From assembly GCA_037389465.1 (NCBI GenBank), contig JAZARR010000074.1, forward strand, positions 6,262,001-6,326,000: a stretch of DNA of 64,000 nucleotides. Reading direction: 5' to 3'. Position numbers and translations under genes: made by a program. This stretch comes from Baylisascaris procyonis (lineage: Eukaryota; Nematoda; Chromadorea; Rhabditida; Ascarididae). The notes under the pieces are model-generated. The model did no database searches. It was not told the DNA's origin and saw only the letters and a list, made by a program, of their open reading frames with translations. Shown piece by piece: positions 29,767-44,700 of this stretch. Position 1 is the stretch's first letter. Each line of letters opens with the position of its first letter.

Positions 29767-30367
29767 CATATAATAATTCGAAAGCATTATAACGAAAACA
29801 CACTTAAAATCGCTATTTTCATTCAATAATGCAAAAATTTATCCTTTAAATGAAAAAAATAAACACTCATTGAGTGCAATTGCAAAGATTACAACTGCGC
29901 TCACATACCCCGAACAGAGACAGAGATAACAATAAATGTAACGATATCAATTGCAGTGGATGGACGCAATCATTACATTCAACAATTTGATCTTCGATAA
30001 TGCATTTTTAGTAGCGAAATTTATCACTTGCAAACGAGATAATTAGTTTGCAATATTGGATGAGCAAAATGACACAGACTAAGATCAATTTCTAATTCGT
30101 TGATTTGCAAGGGCATTTAAAATTAGTATATAAAGAAATTATAGGCGAATGATCTGTGGAACTTTGATTTCTTTATGATGCAAATTGACGTCATAGTGCT
30201 AATAATATCCCATACTCCATAAAATACACAAACTTACAATAAAAATCCAAATTTCTATGCAATAAAAATCCATTTTTGCATTCATTTTTACAAGTGCTTT
30301 GATCGCCTCACATAATTTATTTAATTATTCATTTATTTAACGTAAAATGTTTTGTCATTTCATTAAA
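29767..30367 (+). repeat. 601-bp direct repeat, right copy
   Basis: The partner of 25905-26505 in the same orientation, about 99.5% identical by eye. The two copies flank a unique segment of 3261 bp. The arrangement resembles paired long terminal repeats, but no reverse transcriptase, integrase or primer-binding site is visible between them. Confidence 0.95.
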
Positions 30368-31720
30368 CAATTTCATAAATCATCAAGAAAATAAAAAAAG
30401 GGGGAAATGATGCAAAAAATTTTATGTTCTAAATGATTCGATTAAATGTCTCATAAAAGATTCGCTCGCCACTATCATCTAATCGATGCAAAATGCAATC
30501 CGTAACATATAAATGCAATTTTTTAGATTATTCAATTTCTGCAACATCTTCCAAAGTTGCTGGATTCATATGCGAGTTGATATAATAAATCAGTCAAAAA
30601 TGGGGAGTTCCATTTTTTTCCAATTTTGGAATCAAATGAGAGATCTCAATGGGTTGTAAAGTTAAATTAAGAGTTGTAAAATTTGCTTCCTATAATGTAT
30701 ATCGCAGTATATAACTCTCTATACTATTTTCCACATCCGCCTACCAAATTCAAAAGTACATATATACGTTCAAAGATACTAAAAACAATTGCATACATCA
30801 CTCACTGATCGGTCTTTCATTTTATACTAGTCAATTCATAGAAAAACGAATACTGCACGTTTGTATCCATCAAGTTCCGAAATGCTACCTTAATTTACAT
30901 ATGCAAGTTTACAAATGCGCATAAAAAAAAGAAGATTCGTTGCAGAATTGATTCTGTTGCTACATTCGACAACATCGAGCAGCTAAAAACTTTTGAATTG
31001 CAATGCGAGAATAATACAAAAGATGAGAGAAAAACTTTCTGAAAATGCTTCTGAAAAAAAAAAAATAAATCAACGCTCATAAAGCATTCATAACTTCGAA
31101 AATAAGGCAGTACTATGAGGCAGTAAAATGAGAAATCAATAGAAAATGACAATATCTGTAAGTTATGGATTTTATACTACAAGCTACAATCATCAAAAGA
31201 AAATAAAGTAGTACCAGCATGAGCATGAAATATGTATTGCATAATCGCAAATAAAACTCAACATAACGATGGGCTTCTGAAAACTACAGCCGAAATCCTT
31301 CAATTACGCAGGGAAGGGGATAAGGACAGTAGGTAGTATCACTCGCAAGTAAATTGCAGCCGGAACACTTCACCTAAATAGATGGGTGGAGGGGGGGGGG
31401 CAAGTGAAGGATAAGATAGTGGGTGATACTAGCCACAAATCGACTGCGTCAATGTGGTTTCAAAGAATAAACTTCAGCTTTAAGTCACTGCATAATCCAC
31501 CCAACTGAATAAGCGAATGAGCTAAGAAATGCTAGTAGTTTGATCTACACTAAAACGTAATATTAATCTTTGTAAGCCTCAGGAAGCATAACGATCAATG
31601 CTAAATTATAGAAGCGAATTTGAGTTCTTATTGTCCTTGTCATGTCATACAAACTTCAGGAACATCAGAATTTAATTAACATGTTGCATGGATCACTTTA
31701 GGCGCTCAAGTCTGCCTCGA
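30368..31720. other. Intergenic region downstream of NUP93, no gene seen
   Basis: AT-rich sequence with a G10 tract near 31390 and no recognised gene. The 3' UTR of NUP93 must lie at its right end. Confidence 0.4.
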
Positions 31721-34700
31721 TTAAGGATGAATTCGGGAATTCAACTCCACAATCTTCGTGTTAACTTCGCTTGGGAATTCGTAGGGTATTCCAGCAACGA
31801 AGGCAACAATCGCATCCGCTTGAAGTGCTAGTTTTTCTTTCCAAGCGGGGTTCGCATCGAGTTGATCCACTAGAATATGCATAATGGCGACACATAAAGT
31901 TGGCAACAGTACGCGTACCTGCAATACTTCGCTAATTATGCATAGTTGTCTTTTTTTTTCAAATTATATATGTTAACCCCATCGTATTTTTATTGTTGAG
32001 AGAGGAGTTTTCAGTCAATTGCTTCCAGTCGCAAATTCTGAAAGCATTCAGCATTTTATAGGCCCTCTTTCCCAACAATCTACCCTCCTTCCCTTCCTCC
32101 ACCCTCTCTCCTGATATTTTCGGATGTTCGATGTTACACTGTTACTTGCTTATTGTTACTTTCAGCTGCTAATAAAAATATTTTTTTTTTCATTTTAGTC
32201 AATATAAAACATTTGCAAGTAATCAGTGACAATTCTTTTATGAGAAATAAATTGCACTACCGCGTCATTTCATTGCATGCCTCCAATTACTTAACCATCT
32301 TCTAATTATCATTCTTTCCAATCTTATCCTGTATCATTAGAAGTATAAAAAACATGCAAAGAGAAGTAACAACTACCTGACGAGGTGCAATATTAAAAAT
32401 CGAGATGAAAGTCGGTACTTCAGACGAATCCAATGGGATACACTTCAACTTCGCCGCTATATCCATGCATACCGAATATCTGCAAATATATCATTTTATC
32501 CACAAATACGGGATCTCATAACATTTCAAATATACAATTAAGAAAAAAAGATATGATAGGCTCATCGCGAAATATAACTACGGATTCGTTTTGCTACTAT
32601 GACTAATTATGCTCAGTCACACTAGCGCATATCCACTAGGCGTCGAACTAGCTTAACAAACAAGAAAAAACTTATTTTCCAAGGGCAGATACTTCTATCT
32701 GACTTCCAAATGCACTTGAAAGAGGAAAACAGGGATAAGGAATTATACAAGCGAAGGTGAAACGTTAAGAAAAGACGAGGCAAAGGTTTCCCCGTAGTAG
32801 TGATGCGCACCGAGGTTAAAGTCAGATTAGGCACTCTTGCATAGAGCGATGACACGAGTGGCTGCGAACGGCGAACGGAGCTCAGCTCCGATCTCACACT
32901 GCGTACGCACCACTACTGTACTCTGCACTCTGCAAATGAATACTAACACCCATCGGAGAAACTTAAAAACTTCTGGTAGAAACATGTAGTTTTTTCCATC
33001 ATTCAACTGAGAGTGTCAAATAATGCCCCCATGCAAAACTTCAGCCCGAAGGGGAAGTGCACTTGCTGCATAGGCCATCGTTCTCTGCAATCTTTGATTA
33101 GCGCAGCACAGATGATCCCTGCAGCAAGTGCATTTCCCCTCCTTCAATTGAGCTGAAATTTTGCATGAGGCATGAGTTGACATTCTGAGTTGGAAAAAAA
33201 TTAACTCTCTATTTTACAACTTTTCGAATTTCAGTGATGGACGTTAGCATCCACTTGTAGAGCGCAGAGTACGGTAGTGGTACGTACGCAGCGTTGGGCA
33301 GGAGCTCAGCTCCGTTCGCAGTTCGCAGTCGGTGTCATCGTTTTTTGCAACCGTGTCGTTAGACTACAACTGTGAAAGCATTACTTCAAAGCCTCTGGAA
33401 ATCGACGTGCGCAATTTCTGACGTTGGAATAGGGAAAGAAATCAACGCTGCTCCACAGACGATTGAATATTAGTAGAATAAGAATTAGTGCCCTCAAAGT
33501 GACGCCGCAAAATCCGTTGAGGACGAGGTGAAGTGGTGGGGGAGAGGGTATGGGAGGGAGGAAGCGAGGGGTTGAGGAGGGAGACGGGTAGAGCGAGACA
33601 AACGAGAGGGATGCAATACGTTATATAAGAAAATCTGCCAAAATTACTCCTGATTATGCAAACTGTGTAGCAGTAGCAAGTGAATTAGTTTACTTTTACA
33701 TCTTTAAGAATGTTGCTTATTAGCCAAATTCTCAACTGAAATATAGAAACATCAAAAACATAAACGAAAGACTATTCAACTGGGTGTTTTCTCTTTTTCC
33801 TTCTTTCGACTTAGACGGGGTGGCAAAAGTCGAACGATTTAAATTATATGAGTGGTACACGGATAAGATCAATAATTCATCAGAATGAACATGAATGAAA
33901 AGTAATCATAAAGAATGCTAATTTATTCAACTATTAAAATACTTACTTGCCATTGGTAAAGTTGTAAAAGAAAGTCGAGAGATCAATAAGTAAACATAAC
34001 GTTGTCAACCACTGATATGAGAGTTTCTTTTCCGTCATCCCTTTATAGAGAGCACTTAGCCAAATGCCCATTCGACGAGGTTCACCCGAATATTTCTCTT
34101 TCATCAATGCATCTGATAGACAATCACACATCACACGCATTGCATCGTCATAGCACTAAAGAAATTCAATATTTAAACACTGTCATTGTTGAGCAGATCA
34201 ACCGATATCGATACTACACTATTATGCACTCCTCGAAATTTGCATTTGTAAAACGCAACACCCGACTTCTACACATTTATATCCATCGAAGTAAGAAATT
34301 TCAATATGAGACTCGCTGAACCAACAGTTAAGTAAATATAGGATCAGGAATACATCAAAAAATGTGGTATCCTTTAACAACTTTCGAGTTGATCCATCAA
34401 TGTCGAGAAAGAATTAACATATATCTGCCGAAAAATTTGCATGTACTCCATAACTGGCTGAATTGCATAGTATAACCGATTCGGCTAAATAAATAATTTG
34501 CATAAGAATTTTTAAGAGTATTAATTCATTTGAAATATTTCAATCGAATCAATCAATAATCCTATAAATGTTTGTATCACATTTCATTTAGGTTTATTTA
34601 TGAACGGTAGAAGTATTGTAAATGTTTCATTCTTTATTAGCAATTTACAAAAATGGCTGATTTGATGACTTTGACTGTGAAGTTGGTTTTTTGAGAGGAA

Positions 34701-37700
34701 AAGATTACTATTGGGGTGAGGCATGAGGCAAGGAAAAATTGGAATAGACATTGGCACAACTGCAGAGAACGATGACACTCTGACTGCGAACTGCGAACGG
34801 GGCTAAGCTTCTTCCCAACACTGCGTACGCACCACTACCGTGCTCCGCACTCTACAAGTGAAATCTAACGCCCATTGCACAAACTCGAAAACTTGCAAGA
34901 TAAAGAGACGAAAGATAGTTTTTTTTTCCAACTCAGAATGTCAAGTCATGCCCCATGCAAAATTTCAGCTCAATTGAAGGAGGGGAAATGCACTTGCTGG
35001 AGGGATCATCTGTGCTGCGCTAATCAAAGATTGCAGAGAACGATGGCCTATGCAGCAAGTGCACTTCCCCTTCGGGCTGAAGTTTTGCATGGGGGCATTA
35101 TTTGACACTCTCAGTTGAATGATGGAAAAAAATTCCATGTGCCACCGTTCTCTGCAAGAGTATCGAAAATTCAAATGAGCCATAGCGTACTATTGCATGT
35201 CAGCTATCGCGTATCCCAAAACAACTATTAACAGGTCAATGGTGCCTTTCCTTATGGAAGTGACCACCTATATAATGCTCTGATCAAAACTTCCCTTTTT
35301 ATGCAAAGAACCTATTCGCCTAAAAGAACAAAACTATCTTTTAAATAATTAAGTACCTTAAAGTGCAAACTATGCAAGAAAACCAGATCCAGGAGATGGA
35401 AAGAGGAAAGGAAAGGGAGATATATGTTAGGATATAAATATAAGTCGCGAGTTAAAACTATAAGACGTCGAAGACCAATCATTTTCATAAATTCCACAAC
35501 AAATAACAAAAATGTGCCATAATACATTCATATCGTCACATAAATCCTCAATAAATGCTTTTTCCTATGAACCAATCGCATTGCGGAAACTTTAAAAGGA
35601 AAATAAATAAAAATTTTATGCTAAACCAAGTATCTACAACCATCTACATTTTTATATCCAAATGGATGGATCAGTCTGGAATTTGATATCGGCAGTGATC
35701 TATTTGCATAAAGTATACCTTCTCACTATCATAGTTCTGGTTTTAAAGGGATCATGAATTGAAACTACTGAATATGCAGATATCCATACAGAAAAATACC
35801 TATAATATAGGTACAGAAAAATATGATGCCATCATACTACGTTTCGCAAATACAAAACTGCAAAGGACCGACCATAAAATACTATGAAAGAAGAAAGAAT
35901 AAGATGATAATGATGCTTTCAAGCGGTTGCCAATAATACAACACTCTCTACTTTTCTATACCCTAGTAAGCATTTCTTTAACTACTCTACTTACATAAAA
36001 TTTTACTCACAAAAAAGTCTCATTTCAAGTGAGCCGATGAAACTTTATAATATTTTTTTAAATATTTCAAATACAAAGCTTAACTATAGACACATAAATA
36101 AATGTGTAAAAATAAAAGCAAAAAAAAAGAAAAGTTTCACCTCAGCGATATGATATAGCCGAACAGCTTTCAAGGGTTCATCCGATAGTTCACTATCAAA
36201 TGCCACTTTCATTATCGCATCTCGTATATTAATATCACCAGCGTATCTATCGATATAGCCCGTAGATCTCATTCCATTTTCATCAATATGACCTAATATC
36301 CCATCCGTATCGCCGCTTAGGTAGACAGCACGTGAAATACATGCATAGAACATATTGCTACCTGAAATATTAACAAAAAAATTTATTTTCTAGCCTATGC
36401 AATGGAGAAAAATGGATTAGACAGAGAATTTTCATTTGCTCAGAACCCTTTGTCATTATCGTCCATGCAACTCTTTACGCACTATGTATGTCTCTTTATT
36501 TCTCAATAAAGCCGTTCGTTCGTTAATTTGAAAAAAAAAACTGTACGTCCATATTTCAATTTTTCTTTAAAAACGATAAATTCAACTTGAAGCACAGAAA
36601 AAACTATTCATAAATCGCTTTATTAAAAAATTAGGAATATTTTTAAAAAAGGCTTTACAAACCTGTCGGTGTATTAAATGCACGTAAAAAGAAATAATAA
36701 TCGATTGCACGCTGTACATCCGTACATTCGAAATATTTCACATACATTAATATGAGTCGTGATAAATTCAACGAACATTCTAACGGTTCTTTTTCATTTA
36801 TTACCACTGAAATATTCAAGTTTTTATCAATAATTTCTCTATTTTTAATAGTGAAAAAAAGAAAATTCAAAAGCGGTAAAAAATGAAATATATTATATAA
36901 AAAAAGACAGATAAATAGCGCAAAATAACACAGTGATTTTAATAATCATAATTCAATCATAAAAATTTTTGAATTTTAAATTGAGACTTAACAACAACGA
37001 TAATTTACTAACAAATAACAGTTTAACAATGGCATCGATTTGACAGTAATGATTATTCGACAGTAAAGTTAATTTAACGAAAATTCAACGTTATAATAAT
37101 AATTACCCAATAATAATAGCATCAATTCAATAATTGTATTAATAAATCACACTACTAACTTCATAATAAAAACTGTTAGATAATAATAAAATAATATAAA
37201 TAATAGTAACATTTAATGAAATTTCGACCGATACATAAGGCACCATTCCGATTTTTTTCAAATATCTCAACGTTTTAAATGGATAGAAACAACCTAAATT
37301 CAAAAATTTCGAGAATAAATTTCACAAATCACCAAAATTAAGATCACTAACAGAGTTTTGTGACATCACTTGAAGACGTTATCAAAAGATTATTTACGTA
37401 TGCCAATATCGCCAAATGAACCGCATGCACAAACATATCGCATCTGAAAGTAGATTACTGCTTGAAAGCATATATGCTTCAAAATGTCACGATTTGATAT
37501 AGATTTTTTAGTAGAAGATCAACCTCTCTCCCCTCTTGCCGTTTTGTTCCGTTCTTATTTATTATCAATTCCATTTTTAAATTATTTCTGCTTTGATTTT
37601 ATTTATACATTTACGTATTCGTAATATTTGGTTTTTTTAGGGCTTTAGCGCCTACTGTTTAATGTTACCCATATATGATTAATCAAAGTTTTTTAGCCGC

Positions 37701-40700
37701 TATATCCCCATATTCTAAAGGAGATGCGTTTATTGAAATGAACTAGTTATGTTCAGTCCTCACCTATTAACTTTCAAAAACACATAAACAACCTTTACTT
37801 TTATGGCAGTTCTTTTTTTTTAATTTTCCAAGAAATTTATGAAAATTTTTTTTAATTACTCTCAAACAATCCATGTAATGCGCCGCTGTCATATTGTTAT
37901 TCATTAGTGCAGAAAAAATGCATCAGATTCGTTTAGAAAACAGTCTTGCATAACTACTTAAAAAGATGTAAGAGCAAAGCCTTTCGTCTGGGCTTCAAAA
38001 ATGCACTATGAGCATTTATTCTCGAATCTTCTTTCTAGCCAAACTAAATAATAAAAAAGATAAAAGGAAAACCACATCAAGGAAATTGGCACAATATGCG
38101 CTTTTGCATTTCACTCATGTATTCAATTAGTTTTACAAATTCCTAGCAAAAATTGAAGCATAAGAAATGATGCCTCCATAAAAATTTCCACGCCCTATAT
38201 AAGCCATTTCGAGAATATTCGTTTTTTTGTAACCTTAATCGTTCTGAGATGAATGGCATAAAAGATATACAAATTCTTCCACCTTTCAAATATCTCTTTG
38301 AAGGTTGATGAATACAGATGGATTAACGCCAAGTTCGGAAAACAGCTAATATCTAATATTGCAACAACCAAAATTGAGAATTTAATGATTTACTAACTGA
38401 AACTATTGAATAGACATAAAGAAATATATAAACATGCGCAGATATTATGCACTATAATGCATTTTTACATAAAAGCGCATGGAAAATACAAAAACTTACG
38501 AATGGAAAAAAAAAATCTTCCCATTCATTAAAAAACGCATTTTACAAAAATTTCTTGTGAATTTCTTAGGAAAACCAACTCCCACCAAAATAATGCAATT
38601 TTACATGGAATTTTCAGCAGTTAAGATAAAATTTTTATATTTGGGACTATTGCAGCGGATTTACTATATCCCAAAAAATATCAAAATTTTAGCAAAATTG
38701 AACTATTTGAAAAAATCTCGACTCATTCGAATAAATGAAAGTCGACGAATTCTTGAAAAAATTTCCATTAAATTTTTTTTTTTTTTTGGATTTGCTATTG
38801 TGAATTTCTTCACGTTCACTGCATAAAAGTTCGGAAAAATTTGGAATTTATATAGCAGTGATATATTTACTAAAAAACTTTTCTCGCTATCAATGAAAAG
38901 TAAAACAACGTTAATGCAATGTAAGTAAATACCTGCAGAGAGCACGAATAGCTCTCTCAAATTGCCCTGTTAGCCATAATGCCTCGAAGAACAGTGTTTG
39001 ATTATTGTCACCACCGATGAAGTATTCTTCACCTAAATAAAATGAATTAAATTACTTTAGAAAATATTCTTGATGAGTCGGACTAATCGCAAGAAAACGA
39101 AAAAATATATTTTTACAAATATATCAGAAATTTTCCGAGCCAAGAAACTTCCCACTCTATAACGAACACGAAAGAAATACTAAACATTTTATGGCGTTAG
39201 AAATTGGCCAAAAAAAACTTGAAATAGCAATAACCATATCACTTCGTTTCAAAAATGCTCATTACATAAGACCAGCCTCAGCTCTTTCCATCCTTGGACA
39301 GCTTCTTCCATAAAAGTTTGTCTCATTAGAATAAATATTGAGATAAGCAAGTACGCAAATTGAATCACCTTTCTAAACTGAAAGCATGTCCACAATTTAC
39401 TTACCATATTCAAAGGAAACGATTCGTTGCAATTTAGCGAAAGCGGAAGGAGAAAGATTTATATCAAATTTATATGGTGCAAGCTTTAGCCAAAGCCAAC
39501 TTTCGAGATCCTCACAAACTTCAGGCACATCACCACCTAATAATGCACAATAGGTGGCTCTCTTATAGACGTCAACAATCCTTTCAAATTCCGCTCGCCA
39601 TTCAGCTTTTAACTTATCTCGATCCTCCATCGATAACCTGTAAATTAATATTTATTCGTTCAAATCATTGAAATCTATAAAAAAAAGTACTTAGCTTAGA
39701 AGAATCCTCAATTTTATATTCAACTATATAAAATCCTACGAAACGTACAAAAAATTTGGCATTTTATAAAGGACTGCGTTATTGAGTAAACAAATATGTG
39801 ACTTTTTTGCGTTTCTTTACGAAGCTTTGCCAAAAAAAACTAGAAATTAATCGAAACTTTAAGATGATAGCTTCTTGGACCTCCTGGACAAGTTTCCTCA
39901 TTGTTGTCTTTTGGCGTTTGGGAAAATTTTGCTGCTGAATAAATTGAAATTTATATTCGCTGAGCTCAATGAAATGAAAAGACATGGGGTTTACAGAAAA
40001 TAAACTTGATCTGATGAATTTCTCATTCAAGAATACGAATTCGTTACGCTATCAAAGTAATGCTCTCTGAACTATTTCATTAACAGAATAAATGCCATCT
40101 ATATATAGTAGGCCAATAAAAAAAATCGAAAGATCCCACTTCTCTGTCTTTGCAAGAGCACAAAATGCAGCCACAAGCGCGACACATGATTGCTGTTTTT
40201 GAAGATGCGATCGTGCAATCTCCGCTACCACCTTATAGCAACCTAGCCGAAGGCAATGATATACCACTTCCCATATGGCATGTCCATTCGCTCCATATAT
40301 ACCATCCTGTACAAATCAGTAATTCTGAGATTCTATATAAATCGCATTTAAGAATGCCTGAATAGCCATTAAAAAAAAAAAACAAAAAATAGACTTTATG
40401 AACTGACATGTTGGTTATAGTATCTTTTTTATACACTTTAGCTTTTAGATCGTCTTTCATAATATGGGACGAGCTCAAGGAAGTGTTATCTAAAATGCGC
40501 ACGGAACATAAAATAATAAGAACTTTGATAAAAAAACTGCAAATAAAAGATAGAACAAATTGTAAAGCAACCTGACAAGGTCGCTTCGTTGGATGGAAAT
40601 ATTTTGCTTTCAAATATGCATTCACAAGTGTTAATGTATCTGTCATATGTGTAGATGGAATTCCTAGATTCCTTTGCATAAATTCTTTCATATACGTCAA

Positions 40701-41708
40701 GAATCTGCAAATAGTAAAAAAATTAAAAAACATTCTTCAAATTTTACGCTCAAAATGTTTAACAAACATCTACAAAGATATCGATTCTGAAACATTAACT
40801 CGCCTAGATCACATCACAACATATCATATTAGCTTAGAAAGAAAAGCTCTACCCTCAGGCATGAGGAAAATGGAAAATCTTTATCGGAGAGAAAAGTGCT
40901 AAAAATTTGGCACAACAAGAATCTCCATTTCTTCTAGACTCTTGATAAACAACAGGCTAGAATCTATCTGTTCAAGACGATCGAAGAAATATTTTAGCAC
41001 TCATATGGAAATGTTTTTATTTATTACTATAACTTCTTTTATAGAACAAAACTTTTTACAACCATAATTGTTTCCATAGGGAAATATAATGGAACATCAC
41101 ATGGAAATGCGATGCTTCTTTCCTCAGTTAGGTAGTATCACTAAAAGATTAAAGATCATTAAGTGATCGGATTCTTTAAAATCTAATCAATAAAAATATA
41201 TTAATAAAAGTGTGACCTTATTTGATTAACTGCTAGCATCTTAATCTAAATTTTTTTTCGTAACAACTAGTAGAATTAGATTTTACCTCAAAGTTTCATC
41301 ATTTCTTATTCCTCTTCCTCCCCATCCCCCCCCCTCCGTTGCCTAAAAAGCTTCCACTTGACCCATGGGCTTATTCTATCTTACATTTCGCTTCTATTAC
41401 CGTTTAGAAAAATGCCGATAAACAGAAAATGAAATCGACTTGTGCAGAAAAATGAAGTAAAATATTACTTCCTTTGAAGATAATTGATTGATCCATCGAT
41501 TAAACAACTGATCCACTCAATCGATGTACGCTTTTTGCGAGGAGATTGCTGTTCGCTATCGGAAACTGATAAGGTCAGCAGCGCAGTTCCTTGCTCCCAT
41601 ATTGAAATGATCACATCCTTATCACTTATATAGGCTGCATTTATAAATGCTTCTGATAGATTGAAACATTTCCGATCATTCAAATACTTCGATACCTTCA
41701 ATAACAGC

Positions 41709-41761
<53 letters not shown>

Positions 41762-44700
41762 GCTTGTATGCGAATTACTACAACTGTTCTGAAACCTGTA
41801 GCCACATTTGCTTTCTGCTATTTTCATGTTTACGATAGAAGAGCATCTAAATAACCTACTCTTTATTTAACAGAATTCGATTATAGATCGAAGTTTAGTA
41901 AAATCAGAATGAGTTATATTGATAATAATCAATTCAAAAAAAAACCTAAAACAAAGCTCATTTCAAAATGTTGATAAAAATAACGACTATCAGTATATTC
42001 CAGATTCCATTTAAAAAGAAAACAACTCTAAAAACGTTCATAATAAAAAGGATAATGAATTAATATCAATAACTAACTGCATTAGCAAATGACATCTCCA
42101 AATTCGATGAGCGTTTTAATGATGTGCTGAATGAATTAGTCTCTTCCTTCTGAAATAATCTTCTGAATATTTCTTGTTTTATTTCTAATTTTCGATGAAA
42201 AAATCTCTAAATGTTATCAAAGCTTAAAAAATACTTCCAATAATTTTCAACAATATAAAGAATTTATATGCAATTCGGCGTTAAAATCAAATAAAGATAA
42301 AATATGGATGCAATAGTTAAGGGAGAAATATATAACTACTAACGTTTAAATTATATTTAAGGAGAGTATGGGTATTTTTTAAATACAGATTATGGATAAG
42401 GAAAATATATTTTACCGAAGCAAACCTATACGGTTTTATTGTTGTGACATAAACATGCTGACATACAAATACGACACCCAAGCACTTGGCCAAATGCCTG
42501 ATAATAAGGCCCTTCTAATCGCACTTACTTATTATTAATGCTAAATATAAATTGAACAAAAAATAAAAATTGGACAAATCCATAAAACGAGAGTATCTGC
42601 CAATTATTATTACTCGTTGATTATGAGTTCAGTTAAAGTTATACTGTAAGCAAACCTCGGACAGCACTCAATTGCATTTCTATGCTAATAAATCCACCAA
42701 AAAGCGATAATGCGGTATAAATATGCGAAAAAATTTTCTCGAAACATGAAACTTCTTTCAAAGGAATAATCCAATCGAAGGAAAGATAACAACAGTAAAT
42801 AACAACTTAAGTACTTACTTCAACAACGAAACTGTTGAATGAATCATATTGTTTGTGATACTTGCTCGAATCCATACAATGAAATATGCTTGAGTTTTGA
42901 GTCCGTTCCGTCCCATCGGTGTTCAGATTCTCGATGGTATATTGGTTGAGGAATGCCCTCTCCGCACCCAGCTTCACCTTATCTTCATTTAAGTTGCTCG
43001 AATCCTGCACCACTTCTTCCGATCGCTGTGAGGATGAATTCAACACACTACTCTTTGTGACAGCTTCATCAGAAGAAATAGTGGGCAAAGCATTTAACGA
43101 AAAGCCATGCTCACCCAGCAATAAGTTAGCCTGAAATAACAACACTTAAGCATTAAACAATCCTAGAACAACATGCAATAAAAAAATTGATATTTGAGGA
43201 GCTAATCTTGTGTGGTCAACGAGGACTATATTCAAGGCAACAGGGGCTTGAAGTTAAGCAGTGGAGGCAGAAGGAAGCACCTTAATTAGGTTATGCATCC
43301 ATAAACCAATTAACTTGATAGGGATGTTTGTTATTTGCTTATTAGACCATTAGAACAAATTTAACCTTCATATCCCATTGAGAGAATATTTCACTCACCC
43401 CTCATCTCCCCTCTCAGTCGAATCAATAACGATGCAAATCTACAGGACCCATGGATGAAGATCTATCACTCTGTATCCTCCTTCATATATAAATAAACGT
43501 TTATCGAATTAATAAAACATAAAAATAACATACATGCAATTCAACGTTACGTTCATCTAATGGACGTTTTTTTCTCCAAAGATTTTCGCTTCGTCGAAAT
43601 ACATCATCCAAAGATGCTTCAAAATAAGTACTCTCACAATCACGCTGAAAAAAAACAACGATATCATCACTCGTGAAGGCGTCAAATATATATTGCCAAA
43701 CAATGTGCTGAAAAGCACGATATGTGCTTTTAATGTTAGATTTTTAAATTATTAAACTAGCTGAACGTTCATGAATAAATTCTAAAAAATCTCAAATGCA
43801 CATTTCAGCAACATCGACTAACTAACTGCATAAATTCAGAATCGAACAAGTGGAGAAACGCAACACAGCAGCTATTTGATCGCTTTGCCTACTTCTCTTT
43901 CATACTTCAATTTGTTTTCGTTTCAAATTTTATAGGAAGAGCCCCTAAAAATATAAAATATTTACGCACAAAAAAATATAAAATGTGTATGCTTCAGATG
44001 TTCAATTAACCGATCGAACATAAGAAAATTTCCCCAAAAAGTTTCCTCCCCATATTTCACCAATAAAAAGCGAAAACAATCCGATCAAATTAAAAAAATA
44101 TGTAAAAATTTTCAACGCCTTTGAATGTCGATAATTTTTTTCAGCATTGATTGACCAACGTGAATTATGAAACCGAAAGTTAATCTAGGATACATCATAT
44201 CAGTCGAATTTCCCAACGTTAACTTCTGCACTTACCTCAGTTGAAACTATCGAGCAAAGCAACAAACAAATACATAAATATGTATGCAAATAATCAACAT
44301 TGCTCAACGCATTTTGCATATCAAACGAGAAAATCGAAGTATAATTTATTGAGTGCATTAAATTCAATGACGCACACTGAACATGCTCAAGCAATCGAAC
44401 AACAATGATCACCCTTGAAACGCATTCAACAAAATATTTCGGCAATCTGCCAACTTTGATGAGCAAATAACGAGTACGTGGTTCGGAAACATTAGTATGT
44501 TTATCAAAGATCACATAAGCGATGAAAAGCCCTATGATCAGCTTAAGAACAAAAAATTTATGAATGAATTCTATATCTGCAAATATTGGTACCTCTTCTC
44601 GGGAAATTTAGAGAAATTCACCAACTGGAAGAAGGGAGAAGGAGGGATGAGGGGAAGGGGAATCTTCCAATTTTTTACATTTGAACTTAACATCCTGAAA

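Noticed and set aside
43190..43275. Resemblance to part of a 5S rRNA (GAAGTTAAGCAGTG)
   Set aside because: Only one short stretch fits. The box A/box C promoter layout and the rest of the molecule are absent.
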